Of a stretch of DNA of 64,000 bases, positions 25,480 through 38,900 are shown one piece after another. The notes under the pieces were generated by a model. The model did not search any database. It was not told the origin of the DNA and saw only the letters and a list, made by a program, of their open reading frames with translations. Source of the stretch: Mya arenaria (taxonomy: Eukaryota; Mollusca; Bivalvia; Myida; Myidae); contig NC_069135.1 in assembly GCF_026914265.1 (NCBI RefSeq), positions 20,453,639 to 20,517,638 of the forward strand, given 5' to 3'. The position numbers were made by a program, and so were the translations under genes. Every line of letters starts with the position of its first letter. Positions within the stretch are counted from its first letter, which is position 1.

Positions 25480-27215
25480 TGTTTTTTTGACACAAACTTG
25501 CATTCCAGTGTTACTGTTGTGTGTTTTCACTTTAGTTTGTTTGAGCATATTAACCCATCAGCAGCCATTTGTATAAAATTGGTTAAGTCTTTGATTCGGT
25601 TTAAGTTGACCAAACTATTTATTGACTTGTCATTATGTATCCAGTAATAACTTTTGACCAATCAAATTGCTTTGAAGTGGATAAATTATCCAGGTTTATA
25701 CACTTGGCTTCAGTTAGTCTGTGATTAAGCAAAATATAATCCAATTTGTTTTTGATTACAAGATTATTGAAAACCTTTGTACTTTTTTCAGAATGAGTGT
25801 GAATATGTGTGCCTATTGTGTAATTTTGGTTTTGCTGTGTCATGTTTTCATTTTTCTGAAGTTCGGTGTTTGAAACTAGCATTGTAGTTTTACATTAAAG
25901 TTGTGCTCTAAAATTGTTAGACTAAGTCTTGAAGATATTCGGATACAAGATCGATTTGGAATCACAACTTTCGATGGCATTGAATTGAATTGGATAGAAT
26001 CTCAATTAATGAATTGTTATCCTTAGTTAGGATTCCTAACTATGTAGCTCTTTGAATTGCAAAATGGTCAGGTGACATGAATTTACAATTGTAGGCTATT
26101 TGGCTAATCTTGTTTGTATTTACGTAACATCAGGATATTAGTAAAGTAAAGAATACAATCGGAAAATCAGGATATTAGTAAAGTAAAGAATACAATCGGA
26201 ACGCCTCGGCCATCTTCGCCATATGACAAGCCTTGTCTGATCATGTATGCTGGTGAATTGGTAAAAATAGTAATAATAAAATTAATTAATTGTAGTGTTT
26301 TTACGAGCAATTTTTATTACTAAGTTCAAAATGATTTCCTTGTTAGTGCATTATTGCATATACCATTAAGTATCCTAAGAGTTAAGTTATTAGGTTAACT
26401 GCTAAATTGAAATTACTATGCGATCTACTTGCAGCATAAAGAATTCTGACATTGTAAACCGTCCATATATATCTGAGGTTGTTATCAAACAAAATGGCTG
26501 GGGTTAAAGAATTGTGTGATCTCTAAAATGAAGAGTACACCAGAACACACAAACTAAGGTATCCATATATAAAACTAGTTGTTTTATGAGGCAATTGGAG
26601 ATAATGTTTGCCTGGTGTCTCCTTATAATGTTGGAATTATTTGAAAGGTTATTGGTAGGTTAATTAAATGATTAAAAATGTACATTACAACTTCAATCAA
26701 ACTGTTTCCTTTTTAGCAATTTTCTTTTTGAAATTTGCTTTAATTTTTCCATATTATTTCTCTACCTTACAAACCCTTTCAAATGTGTCCAAAATATTAT
26801 GTGGTCAGCAGGCATCCAAAATTCACATATTTGTACATGTCAGGTTTTAAACCGTTTATAAAAAAATGCACATACAACATGTAGTTATTTTGGGTGATTA
26901 ATCTTACTAATATAGAATATTTAAATCATTGTATAGATATAGACTATTAAAAATGTTGTAAATCAAGTATAAGACATGTATGTACATGTATAATTAGTTA
27001 TGTTACATTTTTCATATTATAAGAATGATATTGTATGCTAGGGTGGGTGTGTTTTTGTTTATTTTATATTGCAGATCTGGCAAATAAACGTTTAAAATAA
27101 TGTTGGCCTTGTATTGAAGTCCCATGGTTTGATAATTAAGTAAAAAAAACATAACAGTTGGGACCAATGATAAACATTGTTATACTTCCAGACGCCATTG
27201 AATTGGAATATAACT
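25480..27215. other. Intergenic DNA with small repeats
   Basis: Includes a tandem pair of a 34-bp segment around GGATATTAGTAAAGTAAAGA (26132-26199). Also a fragment of the dispersed inverted-repeat family around GACATTGTAAACCGTCCA (26448-26480), with nearby ACTGCTAAATTGAAATTACT as in the copy at 2.8 kb. No gene is supported. Confidence 0.45.
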
Positions 27216-27218
27216 AAA

Positions 27219-29005
27219 AGCAGGCAACAATATGACAATAAGCAGGGCAACAATATGACAATAAGCAGGCAACAATATAGCTATGAGTTGGCAACAATTT
27301 AAGAATAGACCGGCAACAATAGAACTAAGCAGGCAACAATATAGCTATCAGCTGGCAACAATTTTAGAATAAAAGGCAACAATATAGCTATCAGCTGGCA
27401 ACAATTTTAGAATAAAAGGCAACAATATAACTAAGCAGGCAACAATATAGCTATGAGCTGGCAACAATTTAAGAATAAACTGGCAGCAATATGACTAAGC
27501 AGGCCACATTTGAACAATAAGTACTGGCAACACTATAACTATAAGAAGGCAACAATATGGCATCAACGTAACTATAAGCAGGCAACAATATGACTATAAG
27601 AAGGCAACAATATGGCATCAACATAACTATAAGCAGGCAACAATATGACTATAAGAAGGCAACAATATGGCATCGACGTAACTATAAGCAGGCAACAATA
27701 TGACTATAAGCAGGCAACAATATGGCATCGACATAACTATAAGCAGGCAACAATATGACTATAAGAAGGCAACAATATGGCATCAACATAACTATAAGCA
27801 GGCAACAATATGACTATAAGAAGGCAACAATATGGCATCGACGTAACTATAAGCAGGCAACACTATGACTATAAGCAGGCAACAATACAGCTATAAGCAG
27901 GCAACAATATGACTATAAGAAGGCAACAATATGGCAACAACGTAACTATAAGCAGGCAACAATATGGCTATAAGAAGGCAACAATATGGCATCAACATAA
28001 CTATAAGCAGGCAACAATATGACTATAAGCAGGCAACAATATGACTATAAGAAGGCAACAATATGGCATCAACATAACTATAAGCAGGCAACACTATGAC
28101 TATAAGCAGGCAACAATACAGCTATAAGCAGGCAACAATATGACTATAAGAAGGCAACAATATGGCAACAACGTAACTATAAGCAGGCAACAATATGGCT
28201 ATAAGAAGGCAACAATATGGCATCAACATAACTATAAGCAGGCAACACTATGACTATAAGCAGGCAACAATATGACTATAAGAAGGCAACAATATGACTA
28301 TAAGAAGGCAACAATATGGCAACAACATAACTATAAGCAGGCAACACTATGACTATAAGCAGGCAACAATACAGCTATAAGCAGGCAACAATATGACTAT
28401 AAGAAGGCAACAATATGACTATAAGAAGGCAACAATATGGCAACAACATAACTATAAGCAGGCAACACTATGACTATAAGCAGGCAACAATACAGCTATA
28501 AGCAGGCAACAATATGACTATAAGAAGGCAACAATATGGCATCGACATAACTATAAGCAGGCAACAATATGACTATAAGAAGGCAACAATATGGCATCGA
28601 CATAACTATAAGCAGGCAACAATATGACTATAAGAAGGCAACAATATGGCATCAACGTAACTATAAGCAGGCAACACTATGACTATAAGCAGGCAACAAT
28701 ACAGCTATAAGCAGGCAACAATATGACTATAAGAATACAAAAATGTAACTTGGAGCATGCACCAATATAACTATAAGCAGGCAACAATTTGACTATAAGA
28801 AGGCAACAATATGGCATTAATGTAACTATAAGCAGGCAACACTATGACTTTAAGAATGTAACTTGGAGCATGCACCAATTTAACAATAAGCAGGCAACAA
28901 TACAGCTATAAGCAGGCAACAATTTGACTATAAGCAGGCAACAATATGACTATAAGCAGGCAACAACATAACAATAAGCAGGTATCAATATATGAGCTGG
29001 CAACA
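27219..29005. repeat. Minisatellite with 22-bp subunits in a 55-bp higher-order unit
   Basis: Basic unit GACTATAAGCAGGCAACAATAT (22 bp, C/A variant at AAGCAGG/AAGAAGG). Much of the array is organised as a 55-bp higher-order unit that includes GGCATCAACATAACTATAAG; the spacing between GGCATC motifs at 27614 and 27669 is 55 bp. Edges are more diverged (GAGCTGGCAACAATTT), as expected if expansion occurred in the middle. No open frame is meaningful. Confidence 0.95.
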
Positions 29006-29015
29006 ATTTAAAAAT

Positions 29016-30905
29016 GAGCAACCATGGTTAGTAAAGAGAGTAAACTATTACCATGGTAAGTTAAGAGAATAAACTATTACCATGGTTATTGAAGAGAGTG
29101 AACTATTACCATGGTCAGTACAGAGAGTGAACTATTACCATGGTCAGTAAAGAGAGTAAACTATTACCATGGTTATTAAAGAGAGTAAACTATAACCATG
29201 GTAAGTTAAGAGAATTAAGTATTACCATGGTAAGTTAAGAGAATTAACTATTACCATGGTAAGTTAAGAGAATAAACTATTACCATGGTAAGTTAAGAGA
29301 ATAAACTATAACCATGGTTAGTAAAGAGAGTAAACTATAACCATGGTAAGTTAAGAGAATAAACTATAACCATGGTTATTAAAGAGAGTAAACTATAACC
29401 ATGGTAAGTTAAGAGAATTAACTATTACCATGGTAAGTTAAGAGAATAAACTATAACCATGGTTAGTAAAGAGAGTAAACTATTACCATGGTAAGTTAAG
29501 AGAATAAACTATAACCATGGTAAGTTAAGAGAATAAACTATTACCATGGTAAGTTAAGAGAATAAACTATTACCATGGTAAGTTAAGAGAATTAACTATT
29601 ACCATGGTAAGTTAAGAGAATTAACTATTACCATGGTAAGTTAAGAGAATAAACTATAACCATGGTAAGTTAAGAGAATTAACTATTATCATGGTAAGTT
29701 AAGAGAATAAACTATTACCATGGTAAGTTAAGAGAATAAACTATAACCATGGTAAGTTAAGAGAATTAACTATTACCATGGTAAGTTAAGAGAATAAACT
29801 ATTACCATGGTAAGTTAAGAGAATAAACTATAACCATGGTAAATTAAGAGAATTAACTATTACCATGGTAAGTTAAGAGAATAAACTATTACCATGGTAA
29901 GTTAAGAGAATAAACTATAACCATGGTAAGTTAAGAGAATAAACTATAACCATGGTTATTAAAGAGAGTAAACTATAACCATGGTAAGTTAAGAGAATTA
30001 ACTATTACCATGGTTAGTTAAGAGAATAAACTATAACCATGGTTAGTAAAGAGAGTAAACTATTACCATGGTAAGTTAAGAGAATAAACTATAACCATGG
30101 TAAGTTAAGAGAATAAACTATTACCATGGTAAGTTAAGAGAATAAACTATTACCATGGTAAGTTAAGAGAATAAACTATAACCATGGTAAGTTAAGAGAA
30201 TTAACTATTATCATGGTAAGTTAAGAGAATAAACTATTACCATGGTAAGTTAAGAGAATAAACTATAACCATGGTAAGTTAAGAGAATTAACTATTACCA
30301 TGGTAAGTTAAGAGAATAAACTATTACCATGGTAAGTTAAGAGAATAAACTATAACCATGGTAAGTTAAGAGAATAAACTATTACCATGGTAAGTTAAGA
30401 GAATAAACTATTACCATGGTAAGTTAAGAGAATAAACTATAACCATGGTAAGTTAAGAGAATTAACTATTACCATGGTAAGTTAAGAGAATAAACTATTA
30501 CCATGGTTAGTAAAGAGAGTAACTTATTACCATGGTTATTAAAGGGAGGAAACAATTACCATTGTTAGTTTAGAGATTAAACTATTACCATCGTTAGTAA
30601 AGAGAGTAAACTATTACCATGGTTATTAAAGAGAGAAGACTATTATCATGGTAAGTTAAGAGAATAAACTATTACCATGGTTTTTGAAGACTGTGAACTA
30701 TTACCATGGTCAGTAAAGAGAGTAAATTATTACCATGGTTATTAAAGAGAGAAAACTATTATCATGGTAAGTTAAGAGAATAAACTATTACCATGGTCAG
30801 TTAAGAGAGTAAACTAATGGTTAATAAAGTGAGTAAATATTGCCATGATTAGTAAAGAGAATAAACGATTACCATGGTTATTATAGAGGGTAAAGTATTA
30901 CCATG
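29016..30905. repeat. 29-bp minisatellite containing the ACCATGG palindrome, about 65 copies
   Basis: The unit is ACCATGGTAAGTTAAGAGAA followed by TAAACTATT, exactly 29 bp, in near-perfect tandem order. Variants are CCATGGTTAGTAAAGAGAGT and CCATGGTTATTAAAGAGAG. It abuts the preceding 27.2-29.0 kb array with almost no spacer. Each standard unit has ATG in a strong Kozak context, a stop three codons later, and a consensus 5' splice-site-like GGTAAGT. Confidence 0.97.
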
Positions 30906-30909
30906 GTAC

Positions 30910-32950
30910 TCTATGAACTATATACAGAAAAGAAATTAAGTTAGGTTCACAATGTAACATACGTTTGACATAGTTACATGTAGGAAGAATGTAAACCATG
31001 TGAAGTAATTTTGGCTATGATTAGATTAGTTAAATGAACTTTACAACTGGCTAGAAAAGAAAGTAAATTATATGAAGTACTTTTACCATGGTTGGAAAAT
31101 ATAGGAATATATGTAATTATGTGTGTGAGAAATCCATGGTCCGTACACAATAACCAACTTAGATCTAACCGAATATCAAAATTAGAATCAGAGTGTTTTG
31201 ATACCTGGGACTAAAACAAAACTGGCCAATAGACTGATTGGAATCACTGAAGCATATCTTAGAATATATGGAAGATATTAAATACTGTCCAGCACTAAAA
31301 ATATCCCTGTAATGTTGTTTAATTTTTAACCAAACACATATTTGATGGTTGCATGTTTTTGGTAATGCGGTTCATCGGCGTATGAACACATTTGTTCGAC
31401 CCAAAAGACTTTACGATTATACGCGCACTAACCAAACGTCTCTTACACAGATTATTCCAATCACACTTATTACCTGCGAAGTTTCTTTGGGATAATCTAC
31501 AATGCTAAAATAACGCATAGTTGAATGCCGTATAAATTCGACAGTTTGAACAGAGGCATCGTCAATGCCATCACTTATTTTGTCGACGCCATATGCCTTT
31601 TAAAGAATATCCGTTTACCATAGGACTCATAAAAGGACTGTAAATAGTGTGCATTGACATGTATCGTATATGTTAGTCAGTCAGTGGGTCGTAGAGGTAT
31701 TCAGTCACAAGTTCATCGATTTTTTGTCCCCTTCTCAAAAAAGTGTACATATTAAATAAGCGTTTAATCTGAATTAAAAGCATGCGGATAGGCGCCGCAT
31801 TTTAGAGTAATTTTACAGATTGATTTAAAAGCCATTTATGTTGTTTTTTTTAAATGCACATTTTTATAACCATAAACGATTTTGTTTGCATTTAAGCGAA
31901 TTTTCCTGCATTTAAAGTGTATTTTATGTATCACAAGACACATTTCAATGTGTATTTTCTCTACGATAACCGAATTTTCACTGTTCTTACGTGCACTTTA
32001 ATAGCGTATTTAATAAGAAAAAACAAAAACCACCAAACTGTTTATGCATTAAAACAGAATAAAATTCTAAGTAAAATTCGGTAAAAGGACAATGTGCTTA
32101 AATACGGTGCCGATATACCGCTGCGTTTAATGCAGAATATTTATGTTTTTAAAACGTTTTTTTTGTAATATGACAAGTAGGGTCATATTTTAAGAGAATG
32201 CAAATTGTATGCCTTTACACTTTTCATAATGAAACTTAAATCGGAAGTTAATATTTTCAATGTTAAAGAAATCATAGACACATATGGTGCATATGTCCGT
32301 GAAGAAATGTATGTAAGAGGAATATGATATAACATATTTACAAATACAGAAGGCAAGTTAAACTGAGCATTGTTTATCAGAATATCATAACCCTTCAAAG
32401 ACGGACGTATGTTTGGCAGCGAATGCTAAGAAAGAAGTAAATCAATACTAAACATATTAACAGAAAAAATCACAAGATGGTCCATATTAGTACCTTTCAA
32501 CATTTCTACCAAACCGTCGAAGATGATATCAATACATAAAAGTATCGTTTCCATGGTAACAATTATCACATGTTTTCGTCTATTTGAGTGCTACATCGTT
32601 TTATTTCCTTGACAATGGAAGGATATTTTTCTGTACACTAAAAACTTGTCTTAGTTCTAAAATATTTGTTTAATCAGCAATGGACTTAAAATGCCTTGAA
32701 TAAGGATAAGTAATTGTCATAAAGATCGCAGTGTAAATGTGTGCGTCTTTATTCGTTTATTTTTTATTCAGCGAAACAGTTCATATTACATAACTAGAAC
32801 TAAGCGTTATTAAAGTTGTAATATCAAGTTGTTAACAGTTCAATCAGTATTAGTGAATCCTTACAAATATAAATAAATACAACATAAAATCTAAAAAAAA
32901 AGAAGAGAAAACTACAACCTCAAAAGAAACAACCCTCACAAGTGGCAACA
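30910..32950. other. Upstream region of the NIT-guanylate cyclase
   Basis: No gene is recognised. The promoter and any 5' UTR exon of the guanylate cyclase should lie here, but no TATA box or initiator can be chosen by eye with confidence. Short open frames show no family motif. Confidence 0.4.
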
Positions 32951-32953
32951 AAA

Positions 32954-35900
32954 ATGCCGTTCTTTCAAAAGGCGGCCGGAAAAGTGGCTCCGGCTAAGAA
33001 GGGAATGTCTCCCATGCCCGGTTCAACGACGTCTCTGTCGCCCTCGCAACTGAATACCGCCATCATGGACATGCTGCATGTGAGCAATTCGGGGAATCAG
33101 TGTCTGAACGCCTGCAGGGGTATGTGATTTTGAGTATATTGTGATTTATAAGTTGGTTAAAAAGGGATGTTATGACTTATACTTGTGCTTGGCTCAACCC
33201 TTAGTAACCCCTTCAATTGTTGATGTTTAGTTGCCCGCGCAATGACTGGGTTATATAACATTTCATACATCTCTCTTTTCTCTGAAACGAAAAAGCATAG
33301 CACCTTTTTACACTGATGTTACTTGTTCAAACCTTAGACTTTTACTTGTTCATAAACTGATATCATAGATAATGTTTAATTACTCTAATTGAATTGAAAA
33401 GGTGACCCCATCACGGCTGCAGGACAACGTAACCAAATGATAAAGATGTTAGCCATCATCCTAATTCCTGTCTCCATCCTCATTGGTCTCACTGGCAACT
33501 CGTTTGGGACGACCCTCAACAATTACTTATACTCGACGTCGATACGTTCAACGCTACTTTTCAGGTAAATTTCGTTTGTTGTCATTTGTAATCCTCACAC
33601 CACTGTGAATAAAAGTACTTATATTTTATTACCCTTTTAATACACTTGCCATTCTGTACTGTTCGTATAGAATAAAGAATACATCAAATAACATACTTTC
33701 TTTTCCTTAGCCTCGACATGGCGTACATGATTCGCTCGCTCCAACGTGAGAGAGATGGTAGCGCCCTATACCTCAGCTCCATAAGACCAGAGACCAAGGG
33801 ATTCCTGTTACAGCGCTACCTCGATACTGATGAAGCGGTACAGGTAATAAACCACTAAATATATTTCCTTAACATGATGTGGTGGATTTGCCGATTTAAA
33901 CACTAAATAACATTGATTTCTGGTATTTCAAGACCCCAAACATATTGGATGCAAGTTCCATTTTAATCAAAACATTAAACAACATTAGAAAAAAAATGTT
34001 TCTTATATGAAATATAAAACCAGTTGAACGTAACCACTACGTCTTCGATCAAGTTTAAGTTGCACAATACCTCCCTGTGGTGAAAATGTAAACATAAAAA
34101 ATGATCAAGAAGATCAAGCTTTTTAGCAAGTCTTTTAAACCACAAACCATTCAGCTCCAAACCTACACAGATGGGGAGAAGCCAGTTGTCTGATAGGGTA
34201 TAAACATGGCTGCTTTGATTAACTTTCATGCTTGAATGAATAAAACATACCTTTCACTGAGTAGCCACTTCCTAATTGGTGTTATTTGCCGTACAGAATC
34301 TACCAGAGTGGCCTTCTTCGCTGAGTAACACGAGGTCGGAGTTTGACTCGAGCGAGACGTTTCTGAAGACGCTCAACAGGCACAGGTAACTGGCATATTC
34401 TCCACAGTCAGTGATAATTTCATTACAGTTATATATTTGTAGGCGATGTGGTACGTGTCTTTGTGTCGGTCTGCATTTATATTAGTTGTATAAAACATAA
34501 GGTAAAACATATCAATGATAAAAAAATAACATTAAGAAGTTACATTCGTTAGAAAATGTTAAATATAAAACATAAAGTGCCATTTGCTTACCGTTACTCT
34601 GTTGTACGCGTAATCAGATCTGCATGATGGCCTTTTTTTCTCAACTTCCATTCACACGTGCTTTAGGTACGAGTTGGACACGTTGAAGGTGACATTCCAC
34701 GAGGAACTGATCACGTACTCTGACTGGATCGAGGTCTTCATCAAGTGGTTCTACAAATCCATCACAGAAGCCAGGGCAGAAAAGGTGAACGTTTTAACTT
34801 TTTAAGGTTTATTTCCAAATGAACGCAACGTCTCAAGGCGGTAACCTCAACATTTACTTATACTCTTTGGGCTGATTTTTTTCCAAAATTTGCTTAGGTT
34901 AACAATGTGGTTAACGCCGTCGTTGTTAACTTTAAAACCGTTACTGTGCTGGACGTTTAATTAAAACACTTGTGATCACAGTATTTCTAACAAGATTTGA
35001 GACATTTTTAGCTGTTCTTGTTTAATGCAAATATATGAGCACACCATGAAATAGTTCACCTTTAAAGTTAGCAACGATATCGTAAACACCGTTGTTAAGT
35101 TTTCAACAATCGGTCTTTATGTAATCGTTCTGTAACCACTTTTATCATTTTCATGACGCTTCGCGGGGCTGCTGCCAGTGTAGAAATGAGTTCTTCTGGC
35201 CATTAACTGAGTTTATTATTATTTATATTAGCTCAACGGCGACGACCTATATTTTGATATGAATCGTCCTTGATTCTGTTTTCTTGGTAAATACCAGTAC
35301 CGGCCTCAAATTCTCGAAAGTTCTTAAGTAGCTTATTTTATTAAGCCATTTTTAGTAAATCTTGAATTTATTAAATACAAATTATTTTATTGTGATCATC
35401 TTAAGATAATTGATCTATTTTTCTAAATTTCTTAAGATTGCAAATATAACAATAATTATACCAAAACAAAAATACAGACCTTAGCTTTATCCTATTATGA
35501 GTGACTAAAATTTTGTGTAAAGAAATTGGGGTCTGGTGTCCATTTTGATAGGCCAAGAGGGCGTTCTCACTAGTGCACGAAAGCCCACAACATCTATAGG
35601 AACATGTGCCCTCTATCTGTTCTTGCCACAAACTGGCTGATTAGACTTTTATTTCAACTGGATTTTATTTCCTTACAAAGCTCGTACTTCTTAGTGAAAG
35701 AGCTACGTCCGATTTTATTTATAATAAAGGGCTTGTATAAAAAAAAAACTGGATTAACTTTATGTATGACATACCTTTAGTCATTTTCTTTATGTTATAA
35801 CCAGCAGTCAAATACCTTTCAAATGCTACCAACATTATGTTAGGGTACCAGGCATCAGATTTTAACTATTGAGATTAATGTAACTATCGGAGAACTATTT

Positions 35901-38900
35901 GTTGATCGAATACCTTAATATCGACAAAATTATCATTTTGCTACAGGTCTGGAAAGCCTTCGTGGCATATCAAGAGTTGCTGGTAGCCTCGGAATATCTG
36001 GGAAGAGAGCGGGCAATGGGCGTCATCTTCTACACCCTGGGGGAGTTTCCTACCCGAGAAGAGTATCTGTACTTCGTCGAAAGTCAGGTAGGTATTTTAA
36101 ATTAGGAAAAATGTGTCAACCTAAGAGAATTTCAGAAAGGGGAAGGAAGTTACGTCATCATTTCCTTCGGTATATTATGCGTAGGTCACACCCAACTAAT
36201 AGTCGACGTTTGATTAGTAAATAATGCAGCGATAAAACAGGTTACTAAGAGCCGAAGTCCTAACTATATTCTTTTGTGTAAGATCGTAAAATGATAAAAA
36301 AAAAGCCCTTCTTTAACTGTTAAATGGTAAAAGCGTTGTAAGGGAATATCAAAAATACAGTTATAAAGACAAGAGTAAAAACTTATCTAAGCATCTCAGT
36401 AACGATCGAACGACAACATATCGTCATATAAAAACATTTCAGTTAAATTACTTTATATTTTAAATATCAATTTAATTAAACTTTAAGATAGCAAAATCAA
36501 ACAAACATTCCAAAACCTGACCAATAAAGCTTTTAGTTTCGAAAAAGAGAGAATGTATCCTTTAAATATTTATTCGAAATGCGCTCGTAGGATACGTGCA
36601 TTGATAATATGGCCCCCACATATTTCTCTATATAATTATTCTTAATCGTTACATTGGCTTATAAATGTTTGTTTCTCGACAAGTATTTGGTGGTGTAATA
36701 TGCGACGCCATCAAGGCCAACAGATCCCTTTAGTGAAAAGCATGCTCAACTCTGAAGCGGTCGACTGGTCTTTGTATACAGTAAATTCTCAATCCACACG
36801 GAGCCCGGACTTTGCTAATTTGCATATTACCAAACAAGTACATCAACGTTCTATGAACGTTCTTCCGTCTATAACGGAATGTTATACTTTGAACGCACAT
36901 TCGCATATGGCGGACCGTTACAGTGGGTTAGGTAGGATTTTTTTTTTCGAAACGTTGATATTCACCAAACAGTATAATTATCGTTCATAAAGGAAAATCA
37001 ATTTATCCGTTAAAGGACACATCCAACGCCTCATTCGCTGCTGCTAGGCAATACTCCACTATTGCAAAGGAAATCTACGATGCAAAGATCAGGGGCAATC
37101 CCGAGATCATGAGGACTATCCAGAACAAAAGGGGAGAGATTCGCTCGAGAAATTCAGGAGCAGTTATTAACACAGTTGGGTCTCTCAAGGATGCAAAGTT
37201 CTGGTTTGAGAACATGACATACTTTCAGGTACGATACCTTTTTAACTACACTTCGAGATAAATGTTATGTTTTATCTTATACTGTCTACAGTTATATATG
37301 TATAACAGCGACACAGTACTTCTTACGTATCTTACATATCTAACAGTGACGAAGTACTACTGTCATTGCTTACACGTATAACAGCGACGAAGCACTACTG
37401 GTTTTGCTTATGCATATAACAGCGATATAGTACTTTTTGTATAGTTAACACGTATAAAAGCGACATAGTTCTTTTTGTGAAGTTAACACTTATAGCTGCG
37501 AAAAAGTATTACAGTACTACGTGTATAGCTAAGACGTATACCATCGACACAGTATAACGTGTATAGCTTAGACGTATACCATCGACACAGTATAACGTGA
37601 CACAGTATAACGTGTATAGCTTAGAGGTATACCATCGACACAGTACTGCGTGTATAGCTTAGACGTATACCATCGACACAGTACTGCGTGTATAGCTTAG
37701 ACGTATACAAGCGACACAGTACTGCGTGTATAGCTTAGACGTATACAAGCGACACAGTACTGCGTGTATAGCTTAGACGTATACAAGCGACACAGTACTG
37801 CGTGTATAGCTTAGACGTATACAAGCGACACAGTACTGCGTGTATAGCTTAGACGTATACCAGCGACACAGTACTGCGTGTATAGCTTACACGTATACCA
37901 GCGACACAGTACTGCGTGTATAGCTTACACGTATACCAGCGACACAGTACTGCGTGTATAGCTTACACGTATACCAGCGACACAGTACTGCGTGTATAGC
38001 TTACACGTATACCAGCGACACAGTACTGCGTGTATAGCTTACACGTATACCAGCGACACAGTACTGCGTGTATAGCTTACACGTATACCAGCGACACAGT
38101 ACTGCGTGTATAGCTTACACGTATACCAGCGACACAGTACTGCGTGTATAGCTTACACGTATACCAGCGACACAGTACTGCGTGTATAGCTTACACGTAT
38201 ACCAGCGACACAGTACTGCGTGTATAGCTTACACGTATACCAGCGACACAGTACTGCGTGTATAGCTTACACGTATACCAGCGACACAGTACTGCGTGTA
38301 TAGCTTACACGTATACAAGCGACACAGTACTGCGTGTATAGCTTACACGTATACCAGCGACACAGTACTGCGTGTATAGCTTACACGTATACCAGCGACA
38401 CAGTACTGCGTGTATAGCTTACACGTATACCAGCGACACAGTACTGCGTGTATAGCTTACACGTATACCAGCGACACAGTACTGCGTGTATAGCTTACAC
38501 GTATACCAGCGACACAGTACTGCGTGTATAGCTTACACGTATACCAGCGACACAGTACTGCGTGTATAGCTTACACGTATACCAGCGACACAGTACTGCG
38601 TGTATAGCTTACACGTATACAAGCGACACAGTACTGCGTGTATAGCTTACACGTATACAAGCGACACAGTACTGCGTGTATAGCTTACACGCATACAAGC
38701 GACACAGTACTGCGTGTATAGCTTACACGCATACAAGCGACACAGTACTGCGTGTATAGCTTACACGCATACAAGCGACACAGTACTACGTGTATAGCTT
38801 ACACGCATACAAGCGACACAGTACTACGTGTATAGCTTACACGCATACAAGCGACACAGTACTACGTGTATAGCTTACACGCATACAAGCGACACAGTAC

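Noticed and set aside
27219..30905. CRISPR-like appearance of regular short repeats
   Set aside because: Head-to-tail repeats without unique spacers in a eukaryotic genome; these are minisatellites.
32942..32953. Upstream GTG start for NIT-GC adding four residues
   Set aside because: Eukaryotic initiation at GTG is rare and the ATG at 32954 has A at -3, so the ATG was chosen.
36700..36990. 96-codon open frame in NIT-GC intron 6
   Set aside because: No domain, no splice signals matching the gene phase, and the flanking exons already join in phase without it.
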